Both the position numbers and the translations under genes were made by a program. Positions 17,054 to 26,645 of a stretch of 64,000 bases of DNA are shown here, one piece after another (within the stretch, counting starts at the first letter, position 1; the number at the start of each line of letters is the position of its first letter). Source of the stretch: Streptomyces graminofaciens (lineage in GTDB: Bacteria; Actinomycetota; Actinomycetes; Streptomycetales; Streptomycetaceae); the NCBI RefSeq assembly GCF_030294945.1, contig NZ_AP018448.1, forward strand, positions 7,098,001 through 7,162,000, in the 5' to 3' direction. Below the pieces are notes generated by a model. The model saw nothing but the letters and a program-made list of their open reading frames with translations, had not been told where the DNA came from and made no database searches.

Positions 17054-18877
17054 TCACGTCTCCGCCTGCGTGCCGGGCCGGTCCGCGCGGTGGCGGTGGC
17101 CGGGCAGGAACTCCTGCACCTTGGCCTTGAAGCCCTGGCGGACCATGCCCGCGCGGTCGCTGTCGCCCTTGAGGATCGAGCTCGCGGCGGCCTCGATCTG
17201 GTCGAGCGTCGCGTGCGGCGGGATCGGCGGTACGGCGGGGTCGGTCACGAAGTCCAGTACGCAGGGCCGGTCGGTGGCCAGCGCGGTCTCCCAGGCGCCC
17301 ACGACGTCGGTCGGCTTCTCCACCCGGATGCCCTCCAGGCCCACCAGACGGGCGAAGTCGGCGTAGGCGACGTCGGGGATCGACTGGGAGGGCAGGAACT
17401 GCGGGGAACCCTGCATGGCGCGCATCTCCCAGGTGACCTGGTTGAGGTCCTGGTTGTTCAGCACCGCCACGACGAGCCGCGGATCGTCCCACTCCCGGTA
17501 GTACTTGGCGACGGTGATCAGCTCCGCCATGCCGTTCATCTGCATCGCCCCGTCGCCGACGAGGGCGACGGCCGGCCGGTCGCCGTGCGCGAACTTGGCG
17601 CCGATCGCGTACGGCACCCCGGGCCCCATGGTGGCGAGCGTGCCGGACAGCGAGCCGCGCATGGCGCCGCGCAGCCGCAGGTGCCGGGCGTACCAGTTGG
17701 CGGCCGAGCCGGAGTCGGCGGTCAGGATCACGTCGTCCGGCAACAGGTCGTTCAGCGCGTGGACGACGTACTCGGGGTTGACCGGGTCCGCGTCGACCGC
17801 GGCGCGCCGCTGCATGACCTCCCACCAGCGGGCGGTGTTCAGCTCGATCTGCTCGCGCCAGCTGCGGTGCTCCGCCGCGTCGAGCAGGGGCAGCAGCCGG
17901 GTCAGCGTCTCGCGGGCGTCGCCGACCAGATTGACCTCGAACGGGTAGCGCAGGCCGACCATGTGCGGGTCGATGTCGATCTGCACGGCCCGGGCCTGCT
18001 CGAACTCCGGCAGGAACTGGGTGTAGGGGAAGGACGAGCCGATGACGAGCAGGGTGTCGCAGTCCCGCATCAGCTCGTACGACGGCCGGGTGCCCAGCAG
18101 CCCGATGGAGCCGGTGACGTACGGCAGGTCGTCGTCGAGGGCGTCCTTGCCGAGCAGCGCCTTGGCCACGCCCGCGCCGAGCCGGTCGGCGACCGCCATG
18201 ACCTCCTGACGGGCCCCGCGGGCGCCCTGCCCGACGAGGATCGCGACCTTCTCGCCCGCGTTGAGCACGTCGGCGGCCCGGGCGAGGTCCTCGTCGCCCG
18301 GCACCGGCGCGTACCGCGACATGCCGAGGCTGGAGGGGACCATCTTGAAGGCGTGCGCGGGTGGCGAGTAGTCCAGTTCCTGTACGTCGGCGGGGACGAT
18401 CACGGCGGTGACGGAGCGGCGGGCCATGGCGGTGCGCATCGCCCGGTCCAGCACGTTGGGCAGCTGCTCGGGGACGGTGACCATCTCGCAGAAGTCGGAG
18501 GCGACGTCCTTGTACAGGCTCAGCAGGTCGACCTCCTGCTGGTAGGAGCCGCCCATGGCGCTGCGGTCGGTCTGCCCGACGATCGCGACCACGGGCACGT
18601 GGTCCAGCTTGGCGTCGTACAGCCCGTTGAGCAGGTGGATGGCGCCGGGCCCGGACGTGGCGGCACACACACCGACCCGGCCGGAGAACTTGGCGTAGCC
18701 GACGGCTTCGAAGGCCGACATCTCCTCGTGGCGGGACTGGACGAACCGGGGGTCGTCACCTGCCCGCCCCCAGGCCGCGAGCAGACCGTTGATGCCGTCC
18801 CCGGGGTAGGCGAAGACATGCTCCACTCCCCACTCACGCAGCCGCTCGAGAATGTGGTCGGAGACCTTCATCGACAT
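17054..18877 (-). CDS. ThDP-dependent pyruvate oxidase/dehydrogenase-like enzyme (PoxB family)
   Basis: 607 residues with the three domains of the acetolactate synthase/PoxB superfamily. The N-terminal PYR domain has the ThDP-activating Glu (SRHEEMSAFEA, residue 51 or 52), the central domain is FAD/nucleotide-binding-like, and the C-terminal PP domain has VGDGAMQMNG...LNN. The start MSMKVSDHI is preferred to an upstream in-frame extension with no coding signal. PoxB-type enzymes decarboxylate pyruvate to acetate and pass electrons to quinone or oxygen. Substrate here is inferred from family resemblance only. The CBS gene downstream may be co-expressed. Confidence 0.85.
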   Translation of the reverse strand: MSMKVSDHILERLREWGVEHVFAYPGDGINGLLAAWGRAGDDPRFVQSRHEEMSAFEAVGYAKFSGRVGVCAATSGPGAIHLLNGLYDAKLDHVPVVAIVGQTDRSAMGGSYQQEVDLLSLYKDVASDFCEMVTVPEQLPNVLDRAMRTAMARRSVTAVIVPADVQELDYSPPAHAFKMVPSSLGMSRYAPVPGDEDLARAADVLNAGEKVAILVGQGARGARQEVMAVADRLGAGVAKALLGKDALDDDLPYVTGSIGLLGTRPSYELMRDCDTLLVIGSSFPYTQFLPEFEQARAVQIDIDPHMVGLRYPFEVNLVGDARETLTRLLPLLDAAEHRSWREQIELNTARWWEVMQRRAAVDADPVNPEYVVHALNDLLPDDVILTADSGSAANWYARHLRLRGAMRGSLSGTLATMGPGVPYAIGAKFAHGDRPAVALVGDGAMQMNGMAELITVAKYYREWDDPRLVVAVLNNQDLNQVTWEMRAMQGSPQFLPSQSIPDVAYADFARLVGLEGIRVEKPTDVVGAWETALATDRPCVLDFVTDPAVPPIPPHATLDQIEAAASSILKGDSDRAGMVRQGFKAKVQEFLPGHRHRADRPGTQAET

Positions 18878-18998
18878 GTTCGAAGACCTTTCCGGTAGGG
18901 CGTGTGGAGCGGGTTCAGGGGCGGCGCGGCGAGCGCGTGGCGGCTGCCGCGGCGCCGCCACCAGCCCCTTGCGAGCATCAGAGGGAACCGCCTTCCCG

Positions 18999-19955
18999 TC
19001 AGGCGCGCAGGCGCGGCAGGATCTTCGTGCGGTAGAAGTCGAAGAAGCCCCGCTGGTCCTTGCCGATCTGGTTGACGTACACGGTGTCGAATCCCGCGTC
19101 GACGAACGCGGTCAGGGCCTCGACATGGGTGTCGGGGTCGTCGCCGCACGGTACGGAGGCCGCGACCTGGTCCTCGGTGACCAGCTCGGAGGCCTGTTCG
19201 AAGTGGCGGGGCGTGGGCAGGATCTGCGGGAGTTCCCCGGGGAGCTGCTCATTGGCCCACAGACGGTGCGCGGTGCGAAGCGCCTGCTGCCGGTCCGGGC
19301 CCCAGCACACCTTCGGTCCGCCGTACACCGGCTTGGCGCCGCCGCCACCGCGGCGGAAGCGTTCGACCAGGGCGGTGTCGGGCATCGTCGTGATCAGACC
19401 GTCGCCGACGCGGGCCGCGAACTCGGCGGCCTGCGGGCCGAAGGCGGAGACGTCGATGGGGACCGGCTCGTCGGGCAGGGTGTACAGGCGGGCGTTCTCC
19501 ACCGTGTAGTGCCTGCCGTGGTGGCTCGTCTGTTCGCCGGTGAGCAGCCGCCGGATGATCTGGAGCGCCTCCTCCAGCATGTCCAGGCGCACCGAGGCCT
19601 CGGGCCAGCCGGTGCCCAGGATGTGCTCGTTGAGCGCCTCGCCGGTGCCGACCCCCAGCCGGAAACGGCCGCCCAGCTGGGCGGCGCTGGTGGCGGCCGC
19701 CTGGGCGATCACGGCGGGATGCGTACGTACGAGGGGGCAGGTCACCGCCGTTTCGACGGGCAGCGAGACGGCCTGTGACAGCGCCCCGATCACCGTCCAC
19801 ACGAACGGACTCTCGCCCTGGCGGTCGTTCCACGGGTGGTAGTGGTCGGAGATCCACAGGGAGTCGAAGCCGGCCTGCTCGGCCATCCGGGCCTGATCGA
19901 CGAGCTCGGCCGGGCTGTGCTCCTCGCACGACAGGAAGTATCCGAAATCGGGCAT
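18999..19955 (-). CDS. F420-dependent LLM-class oxidoreductase (TIGR03557-type)
   Basis: A 318-residue TIM-barrel flavin/F420 enzyme of the luciferase-like monooxygenase class. Diagnostic segments are the N-terminal FGYFLSCEEHSPAELVDQAR, DSLWISDHYHPWN, LGVGTGEALNEHILG and the C-terminal FDTVYVNQIGKDQRGFFDFY. It is close to the F420-dependent glucose-6-phosphate dehydrogenase-like subgroup, whose substrates are mostly unknown. A strong RBS (CCAGGAGGGACG) fixes the ATG. It is separated from the PoxB-like gene by about 120 bases on the same strand. Confidence 0.88.
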   Translation of the reverse strand: MPDFGYFLSCEEHSPAELVDQARMAEQAGFDSLWISDHYHPWNDRQGESPFVWTVIGALSQAVSLPVETAVTCPLVRTHPAVIAQAAATSAAQLGGRFRLGVGTGEALNEHILGTGWPEASVRLDMLEEALQIIRRLLTGEQTSHHGRHYTVENARLYTLPDEPVPIDVSAFGPQAAEFAARVGDGLITTMPDTALVERFRRGGGGAKPVYGGPKVCWGPDRQQALRTAHRLWANEQLPGELPQILPTPRHFEQASELVTEDQVAASVPCGDDPDTHVEALTAFVDAGFDTVYVNQIGKDQRGFFDFYRTKILPRLRA

Positions 19956-20163
19956 CGTCCCTCCTGGTGGTGGAGCGGTGTCGGCGGTTCCGGTGACGCG
20001 CTGCCGAGTACCCGGTGGGCCCGGCCCCTAACAGCGGCGTGGGTGGCGCGGGCAGCGGCCGGTCCCGGATCACCATTTCCGTCCCTGGCGGAACTCTGGT
20101 TTTCGTACGGGAAATCCGAGCAAGTCGAAATTACGTCAAGAAATGCGATCAGCCCTTTTAGGA

Positions 20164-20181
20164 CTTTATCTGTTGATAAAG
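20164..20181 (+). promoter_or_regulatory. CTTTATC/GATAAAG inverted repeat in an A+T-rich leader
   Basis: Perfect 7-base arms around TGTT, about 38 bases before the oxidase start. The stretch 20085-20218 is strikingly A+T-rich for this genome. It may be an operator or a promoter-proximal hairpin for the glutamate-oxidase operon. Confidence 0.4.
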
Positions 20182-20218
20182 CCAGGAAATCGTTTCTCCA
20201 TATCTACGATCGCAAGCT

Positions 20219-22258
20219 ATGACCGACATTTCACGGGAAAACTCCGCCACCCGTGCGCGCTGGCAGACATGCCTCAGGCTCGCCCGCGAACTCCTCCTCG
20301 TCGGGCCGGACGACAAGGACCTCAAACTCGGCTATCTGCACACCCTGATAGACACGGGCCGCCTGGGCTCCACGCACCACCCGCGCAAGAAGATCCTCAT
20401 CGTCGGCGCCGGTGTCACCGGCCTCGTCGCCGGCCGACTGCTCAAGGACGCCGGTCACGACGTCACCATCATCGAGGCCAACACCAGCCGCGTCGGGGGG
20501 CGCGTCAAGACCTTCCACACCACCAAGCTCAGCCAGCCCTTCGAGGACCCCGCCCAGTACGCCGAGGCCGGCGCCATGCGGCTGCCCGACTTCCACCCGC
20601 TCGTCCTCGCCCTCGTCGACAAACTCGGGCTCGGCCGCCGCCAGTTCTACAACGTGGACGTGGACCCCTCCACCGGCAGCGGCCCCGAGGTCCCCGCGCC
20701 CCCGGTGACGTACACATCCTTCACCGGGCAGACCTGGACCTACGGCGACGACAGCCCCGACTTCCGTGAACCCGACAAGCGCGGCAACTCCTGGATCCGC
20801 ACCAACCGCGTCCAGGTGCGGCGCGCCGACTACACCGCCGGGCCCGAACGGATCAACGAGGGCTTCCACCTCACCGGCGACGAGGTCCGCGCCCCCGTCG
20901 TGAAGATGGTCGACGACGCGCTGGAGTCCGTCCGCGACTACTACTCCGACCTCGTCGACGGGCGGCGCGTGAACAAGCCGTTCGACGAGTGGGTCGAGGG
21001 CTGGGCCCGGGTGATCCGCGACTTCGACGGCTATTCGATGGGCGGCTTCCTGCGCGACCACGCCGGGCTCAGCGACGAGGCGATCGAGGCCGTCGGAACG
21101 CTGGAGAACATGTCGTCACGGCTGCACCTCTCCTTCTTCCACAGCTTCCTGAGCCGCAGCGACATCAACCCCGCCGTCCGCTACTGGGAGATCCCCGGCG
21201 GCAGCTGGCGCCTGCCGCACGCCCTCCACCAGGGCCTGCTCGACGAGGTGCGGCTCGGCCACCGCATGATCCGCCTCGAATACCACGATCCCAGCCGCGA
21301 CACCGACCCCGAGGGCACCGGCGCCGTCGGGCCCGACGGCTGGGGCGTGGCCGTGCAGACCGTCGCCGAGAACGATCCACAGGCCGAGCCGCGCCTGTGG
21401 ACGGCGGACCTGGCGATCGTCACCATCCCCTTCTCCGCCCTGCGCTTCGTGGAGATCGTCCCCTCGATGTCGTACAAGAAGCGCCGCGCCATCATCGAGA
21501 CCCACTACGACTCGGCCACCAAGGTGCTGCTGGAGTTCAGCCACCGGTGGTGGGAGTTCACCGAGGACGACTGGCGCGACGAGCTGGAGAACATCGCGCC
21601 AGGGCTCTACGAGCACTACCGGCTGGGCGCCGACACGGACTCCGATCCCGCCCTCGCGTTCACCGCGGCGGGCGCCGGTCTGCTCGGTGCCGCGGTCAAG
21701 GGCAGCGGCGTCACCGAGGAGATGCGGCTGATCGACAGCACCATGCCGCTGCGCGGCCCCGCCCTGCGCCCCGCCACCCACTGCTTCGGCGGGGGCTCGG
21801 CCACCGACAACCCCAACCGGTTCATGTACTACCCCTCGCACCGGGCCGAGGGCAGCACCGGCGGCGTGGTCCTCGCCTCGTACTCCTGGTCCGACGACGC
21901 CGCCCGCTGGGACTCCATGCGCAGCACCGAGCGGTACGTCTACGCCCTGCGCAACCTTCAGGCCCTGCACGGCCGCCGGATCGAGGTGTTCTTCACCGGC
22001 CGGGGCGCCACCAAGAGCTGGGCCCGCGACCCGTACGCCTTCGGTGAGGCCGCCATCTACACCGCGCACCAGATGACCAGCTTCCACCTGGACGTCTCCC
22101 GGCCCGAAGGCCCCGTGCACTTCGCCGGTGAGCACACCTCCCTCAAGCACGCCTGGATCGAGGGCTCCCTGGAGAGCGCCGTCCGCGCCGCCATCGCCGT
22201 CCACCAGGCCCCGCCGGTCACCACCCCGGGCCCGAACCGCGAGGAGGACCAGTCATGA
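20219..22258 (+). CDS. L-glutamate oxidase-family flavin amine oxidase
   Basis: A 679-residue FAD amine oxidase. The N-terminal [10 protein letters not shown]...DLK block, the dinucleotide site [24 protein letters not shown], and the C-terminal [19 protein letters not shown] match Streptomyces L-glutamate oxidase (LGOX) along the whole length. The substrate-binding residues known for LGOX of strain X-119-6 (Arg305, His312, Trp564) correspond to Arg301, His308 ([13 protein letters not shown]) and Trp557 ([11 protein letters not shown]). It should convert L-glutamate to 2-oxoglutarate, NH3 and H2O2. No signal peptide is visible. It lacks a clear Shine-Dalgarno site. Its stop overlaps the next gene (ATGA). 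Relaxed specificity for other L-amino acids cannot be excluded. Confidence 0.85.
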   Translation: MTDISRENSATRARWQTCLRLARELLLVGPDDKDLKLGYLHTLIDTGRLGSTHHPRKKILIVGAGVTGLVAGRLLKDAGHDVTIIEANTSRVGGRVKTFHTTKLSQPFEDPAQYAEAGAMRLPDFHPLVLALVDKLGLGRRQFYNVDVDPSTGSGPEVPAPPVTYTSFTGQTWTYGDDSPDFREPDKRGNSWIRTNRVQVRRADYTAGPERINEGFHLTGDEVRAPVVKMVDDALESVRDYYSDLVDGRRVNKPFDEWVEGWARVIRDFDGYSMGGFLRDHAGLSDEAIEAVGTLENMSSRLHLSFFHSFLSRSDINPAVRYWEIPGGSWRLPHALHQGLLDEVRLGHRMIRLEYHDPSRDTDPEGTGAVGPDGWGVAVQTVAENDPQAEPRLWTADLAIVTIPFSALRFVEIVPSMSYKKRRAIIETHYDSATKVLLEFSHRWWEFTEDDWRDELENIAPGLYEHYRLGADTDSDPALAFTAAGAGLLGAAVKGSGVTEEMRLIDSTMPLRGPALRPATHCFGGGSATDNPNRFMYYPSHRAEGSTGGVVLASYSWSDDAARWDSMRSTERYVYALRNLQALHGRRIEVFFTGRGATKSWARDPYAFGEAAIYTAHQMTSFHLDVSRPEGPVHFAGEHTSLKHAWIEGSLESAVRAAIAVHQAPPVTTPGPNREEDQS

Positions 22259-24099
22259 GCGCGATCATCCCCGAGTGCACAGTCGCCCGCTACCTCGCCC
22301 TGCGCCTGGCCGAGCTGGGCATCACCCATCTGTTCGGCGTCCCCGGCAACCACCTCGGCCCCTTCCTGACCACCCTGCGCGCCGAGGGCGACATCGAGTG
22401 GGTCGGCACCCCCACCGAGGGCGGCGCGGGCCAGGCCGCCGACGCCTACGCCCGCGTCCACGGCGTCGGCGCGGCCGCGGTCACCTACGGCGTCGGCGCG
22501 TTCAACCTCCTCAACGCCTGCGGCGGCGCCTACGTCGAGCAGATCCCGCTGATCGCCGTCAACGCCGCCCCGCCCTACGAGCAGTGGCAGAACTACCGTG
22601 CCGTCGGCCTGCTCACCTCCCACATGAGCCCCCGCGCCGAGAGCAACCTGGCTGTCTACCGGCAGGTCACCGTGGACGCGCAGGCCATCTCCAACCCGGG
22701 TCTCGCCCCCGCCCAGATCGACGCCGCGCTCACCGCGTGCCTCTCCGAGCGCAGGCCGGTCTACCTGGAGGTCATGGAGGACCTGTGGGACGAGCCCTGT
22801 CCCGCGCCGGAGGCCCCCCTCACCCGCCGCGAACGGCCGTTCAGCACGCGCAACCAGACCATGCTGGACAACGCCGTGGAGGCGATCATCGGCCTGATCG
22901 AGGCGCACCCCGGCCCGGACGGCAGGCCCCGCCCGATCGTGTGGGCCGGCGAGGAGATCGACCGGTTCGGCCTCGGCGGGGAGCTCACCGACCTGACGGA
23001 GGCCACCGGGGTGCCGTTCTGCACCACCGTCGGCGCCAAGGCCGTCGTGGACGAGGACCTGCCGCAGTTCCACGGCGTGTACAACGGCCACGCCAGCCAC
23101 CCGGACGTGCACTGGGTCTTCAAGGACTGGGCCACCTGCCGGATCGGCCTCGGCGCCTGGTCCACGTCGAAGAACCTCGGCGGGGAACAGTACGTCGGCA
23201 CCGACTGGGTGATGGCCGCCCAGGGCGGGGTCAGCGTCGGCACCACGTACTTCCCCGACGTCCAGCTCGCCCGGCTGCTGCCCGCCCTCCAGGACGCGCT
23301 GGTCAAGCGCTTCGGCTCGTCGGGCCTGGCCGCCGACTACTACGCCGAGGCCCACGCCCACCACGGCGCGCCCCACGACCGCCCCGCCGGCCTGGAGCGT
23401 CACCGCGCCTCGCTCCGCGCCGTCAGCTCGCCGTCCCGCCACACCGAACAGCTCACCTACGACGGCCTGTTCGACCGGATCAACCACTTCCTGGGCCTGG
23501 AGACCCGGCAGGACTGGACGGTCGTCTCCGACGCCGCGTTCTCCCTCATCGGCTCGATGAACCTGTCCCTGCCCGCGGGTGGCTTCCTCTCGCAGGTCAG
23601 CTGGCTGTCCATCGGCTGGTCGGTCGGCGCGGCCACCGGCGCCGCACTCGCCCCCGAGCGCGGCCGCACGCGCCCGATGGTGTTCGTCGGCGACGGCTCC
23701 TTCCAGGAGACCTGCCAGGAGATCTCCACCCACACCAGGCTCGGGCTGCGCTCGGTGGTGTTCGTCATGGACAACGGGCACTTCTACGGCATCGAGCAGA
23801 TGCTGGTGAACCCGTCCTACTACGCCGAGCGGGGCACAGCCGGTGCCGCCGACCCGGACGGCGCGGACTTCTACAACGTCCTGCACCCCTGGCACTACGA
23901 CCGCCTCGCCGCCGTCTTCGCCGACGAGGAGACCCCGGCGCACGGGATCGACATCGCGAACACCGCCGAACTGGACGAACTGCTGGCCCGCCTCACCGAC
24001 CCCACCGACCCGGTCAACTCCGGCCCCCTGCTGGTCCGGGTCCGTCTGCACCGGCACGACTATCCGCGGGCGATGGCGTACAAGGTGCCGAAGCCCTAG
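22255..24099 (+). CDS. ThDP-dependent 2-oxo-acid decarboxylase
   Basis: A 614-residue enzyme of the pyruvate/indolepyruvate decarboxylase fold. The N-terminal PYR domain has [11 protein letters not shown] and the ThDP-activating Glu55 ([17 protein letters not shown]); the PP domain has GDGSFQ (479-484) with the Mg-binding Asn507 (VMDNGHFYG). It is longer than typical PDCs (about 550), with an insertion near residues 360-395. The ATG overlaps the oxidase stop. This strict coupling suggests it takes the keto acid made by the oxidase; if that is 2-oxoglutarate, the product would be succinic semialdehyde. The substrate is inference. Confidence 0.82.
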   Translation: MSAIIPECTVARYLALRLAELGITHLFGVPGNHLGPFLTTLRAEGDIEWVGTPTEGGAGQAADAYARVHGVGAAAVTYGVGAFNLLNACGGAYVEQIPLIAVNAAPPYEQWQNYRAVGLLTSHMSPRAESNLAVYRQVTVDAQAISNPGLAPAQIDAALTACLSERRPVYLEVMEDLWDEPCPAPEAPLTRRERPFSTRNQTMLDNAVEAIIGLIEAHPGPDGRPRPIVWAGEEIDRFGLGGELTDLTEATGVPFCTTVGAKAVVDEDLPQFHGVYNGHASHPDVHWVFKDWATCRIGLGAWSTSKNLGGEQYVGTDWVMAAQGGVSVGTTYFPDVQLARLLPALQDALVKRFGSSGLAADYYAEAHAHHGAPHDRPAGLERHRASLRAVSSPSRHTEQLTYDGLFDRINHFLGLETRQDWTVVSDAAFSLIGSMNLSLPAGGFLSQVSWLSIGWSVGAATGAALAPERGRTRPMVFVGDGSFQETCQEISTHTRLGLRSVVFVMDNGHFYGIEQMLVNPSYYAERGTAGAADPDGADFYNVLHPWHYDRLAAVFADEETPAHGIDIANTAELDELLARLTDPTDPVNSGPLLVRVRLHRHDYPRAMAYKVPKP

Positions 24100-24132
24100 G
24101 CGACGTCGTAGGGCCCCTGACAGCTCAGGGGA

Positions 24133-24159
24133 GGGCGGCGGCCGACACGGCCGCCGCCC
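24133..24159. terminator. Strong hairpin between convergent genes
   Basis: Perfect 12-base arms GGGCGGCGGCCG/CGGCCGCCGCCC around ACA. A smaller hairpin CCCCTGA-CAGC-TCAGGGG lies just before it (24114-24131). They separate the decarboxylase from the converging YihY gene. Confidence 0.75.
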
Positions 24160-24207
24160 GTCATGCCCCCATCAAGCCCGTGGGCCTCATGTCCCGTGGG
24201 CCTCATG

Positions 24208-25320
24208 TCAGGACCCGAGTCGGCGACGGTCCTCCTCGTCCCACTTCTGGGTGTCGCGCGGCCGGACGTACGGCTCCTCCCCGGCCGGATGTCCACCGGC
24301 GACGGCACGCTGCCGGGCCAGCTCCGCGTCGAACTCCAGTCCGAGCAGGATCGCCAGGTTGGTGATCCACAGCCACACCAGGAAGATGATCACACCGGCG
24401 AGCGTCCCGTACGTCTTGTTGTACGAGGCGAAGTTCGCCACGTACAGCGCGAACCCGGCGGAGGCGGCCATCCAGATGAGCAGCGCGAGGATGCTGCCGG
24501 GGGTGATCCAGCGGAAGCCGCGGGTCTTCGCGTTCGGGGTCGCCCAGTACAGCAGCGCGATCATGAGCGTGACCAGGAGCACCAGCACCGGCCACTTCGC
24601 GATCGACCACACCGTGAGCGCCGCGTCGCCGACGCCGAGCGCCGTGCCCAGCTGCCGCGCGAGACCGCCGGTGAACACCACGATCAGCGCGCTGATCACG
24701 GCCATCACCATCAGCACCACGGTCACACCGACCCGCACCGGCAGCACCTTCCACACCGGACGGCCCTCGGGAACGTCGTAGACCGCGTTCGCGCTGCGGA
24801 TGAACGCGGCGACGTACCCCGACGCCGACCACACCGCCAGCACCAGACCCACGATCGCCATGACCGAACCCAGACCGGCATTTCCCTGCATCTGCTGCAC
24901 CGCGTTCCGCAGGACATCCTGCGCGGGACCCGGGGCGAGCTTCTGGATGTTGTCCAGCACCTGCTGTGTCGCCGACTGCCCGACGATCCCCAGTACGGAC
25001 ACGAGCGCGAGCAGTGCCGGGAACAGCGCCAGAATTCCGTAGTAGGTCAGTGCCGCGGCCCGGTCGACCAGCTCGTCTCTCTTGAACTCCTTCAAGGTGC
25101 CTTTCAGCACCGCCCCCCAGGCGGGCTTGGGCAGATCCGTCGGACGCTCCGGCGCCCGCCGCTCCACCTCGTCGTCCGGCCCGGCCTCCGGGGCTTGCCT
25201 GCTCTCTGCCTCGCGATCAGCCGTTTGATCAACCTCTCGATCAACCTCTCGATCAACCTCTTGATCGGCCACGGCATGATCGCTGTCGTGCTGTCCGTGT
25301 CGCTTCAGTATCCGTACCAT
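24208..25320 (-). CDS. YihY/BrkB-family membrane protein
   Basis: A 370-residue protein with six predicted membrane helices in the YihY/virulence factor BrkB fold (once called ribonuclease BN). Family segments are LVDRAAALTYYGILALFPALLAL, AFIRSANAVYDVPEGRPVWK, and TPNAKTRGFRWITPGSILAL...VWLWITNLAILLGLEFDAELAR. The N-terminal ~70 residues are acidic and contain a three-fold DREV/DQEV repeat from 12-base repeats in the DNA (25228-25262). The C-terminal tail is charged. The biochemical role of the family is not established. Confidence 0.88.
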   Translation of the reverse strand: MVRILKRHGQHDSDHAVADQEVDREVDREVDQTADREAESRQAPEAGPDDEVERRAPERPTDLPKPAWGAVLKGTLKEFKRDELVDRAAALTYYGILALFPALLALVSVLGIVGQSATQQVLDNIQKLAPGPAQDVLRNAVQQMQGNAGLGSVMAIVGLVLAVWSASGYVAAFIRSANAVYDVPEGRPVWKVLPVRVGVTVVLMVMAVISALIVVFTGGLARQLGTALGVGDAALTVWSIAKWPVLVLLVTLMIALLYWATPNAKTRGFRWITPGSILALLIWMAASAGFALYVANFASYNKTYGTLAGVIIFLVWLWITNLAILLGLEFDAELARQRAVAGGHPAGEEPYVRPRDTQKWDEEDRRRLGS

Positions 25321-25690
25321 CCGGCACGGGTATCCGGCCTGGACCGACCTATACGCATATTCGCGATGTATCGGGCATCGCTCCTGTATCGGAGGCCGGA
25401 TCGGATCACCTGGCCCGCGAGGTGATCGACGTCTCGGTCCGCGTCACGCTCAAGCGCTGAGCCCTCCTCGGGACCGGGGGCCTGAAGCGAGTCCTGCGTC
25501 CCTCTTCCCGTGCCGTGAAGCTAGGGGCGCCGCCAAGGCGTGACGCAGGTGACGGACAGTCAATTCCGTGCGGCTCTCGCGAAATTGTACGAAGAGTCGT
25601 AGAACAAACGTGCATCCAATCCCACTTCGGGTGCGTCCTACAGAGAAGTCCAGTGCTCGCAAGGGAAGTTCACTGTCTCTGGAGGACCCG
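25321..25690. other. Divergent region between YihY and deacetylase genes
   Basis: No gene seen in 370 bases. The part nearest the deacetylase (about 25575-25680) is A+T-richer and probably carries its promoter. Confidence 0.45.
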
Positions 25691-26410
25691 ATGCACCGAC
25701 GCCTCGTCATCTCCGTCGCCACCGCCGCCCTTTGCGGCTCCACGCTCGTCGGCACCGCCACATCCGCCTCCGCCGCCACACCTCTGGCCGTCGACTGCCG
25801 CAAGGTGAAGTGCGTCGCGCTCACCTTCGACGACGGGCCGGTCGTCGACACGAAGCGGCTGCTGGGCATCCTGAACGACCGGAACGTCAGAGGGACCTTC
25901 TACCTGGTCGGCAAGAACGTCCAGAAGTACCCGTCGACGGTGCGCGACGCGGCGCTCGCCGGCCACCAGATAGGCAACCACAGCTGGGACCACGCCGACC
26001 TGACCAAGCTCACCACCGCGAAGATCAAGTCGCAGCTCTCCCGCACGGACACGGCGATCAAGGCGGCGACCGGCAAGAAGCCCAGCACCCTCCGCGCCCC
26101 GTACGGCGCCCACAACGCGGCTGTTCGCAATGCCGCCGGGCGACCGCTGGTGCACTGGAGCGTCGACACCCTCGACTGGAAGTACCGCGACACCGCCCGG
26201 CTCATCAGGTACGTCAACGCGGAGACCAGGCCCGGGGACATCGTCCTCATGCACGACATCCACAAGACGACGGTCGACGCGGTACCGGGGATCATCAAGG
26301 CCCTCAAGGCCCGCGGCTTCCACTTCGTGACCGTCGACGAACTCTTCGCCCCGACCAAGCTGCCTTCCGGCAAGGTCACCTACCACAACCGCGCGGCGTA
26401 CCGCCCGTGA
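25691..26410 (+). CDS. Secreted polysaccharide deacetylase (NodB homology domain)
   Basis: 239 residues with a Sec signal peptide (1-29, ASAA) and one NodB domain. CE4 motifs are all present: motif 1 TFDDGP (45-50), motif 2 HSWDH with metal ligands His97 and His101, motif 3 RAPYG, motif 4 DTLDW and motif 5 LMHD. It should deacetylate extracellular chitin oligomers, xylan or peptidoglycan. The start follows GGAGG; a longer in-frame extension upstream is not coding-like. It is a single gene in its own transcription unit. Confidence 0.92.
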   Translation: MHRRLVISVATAALCGSTLVGTATSASAATPLAVDCRKVKCVALTFDDGPVVDTKRLLGILNDRNVRGTFYLVGKNVQKYPSTVRDAALAGHQIGNHSWDHADLTKLTTAKIKSQLSRTDTAIKAATGKKPSTLRAPYGAHNAAVRNAAGRPLVHWSVDTLDWKYRDTARLIRYVNAETRPGDIVLMHDIHKTTVDAVPGIIKALKARGFHFVTVDELFAPTKLPSGKVTYHNRAAYRP

Positions 26411-26645
26411 CCGGGGGCGGCGCGAAGCCCGGTCGCAGCAGCGCCGTGTCCTGGAGGTGATCGGCGCGTTTCAGACAGCGTGAGTTCGTCTTGGATCTTT
26501 GAACACCTTCGGCAGGCCGTGTCCCGGTGGAACCTCGCGTCGGCGGAGCCGACGACAAGTGATGGCGCGGGCGGCGAGTCGATCGCCCGAGCGGTGGCGT
26601 CCGGCCCTGCCGTAGAGCCCGCGCTGTGCGGGGAGTGAGCCCGTC

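Noticed and set aside
16857..18668. A 603-codon minus-strand frame over the ThDP enzyme, including LGLTWSA repeats
   Set aside because: It is an alternative frame of the same strand; the enzyme frame has full family motifs and this one has none.
20219..22258. Tryptophan 2-monooxygenase of an indole-acetamide pathway
   Set aside because: Length, N-terminal block and active-site residues match L-glutamate oxidase better, and no amidase is adjacent.
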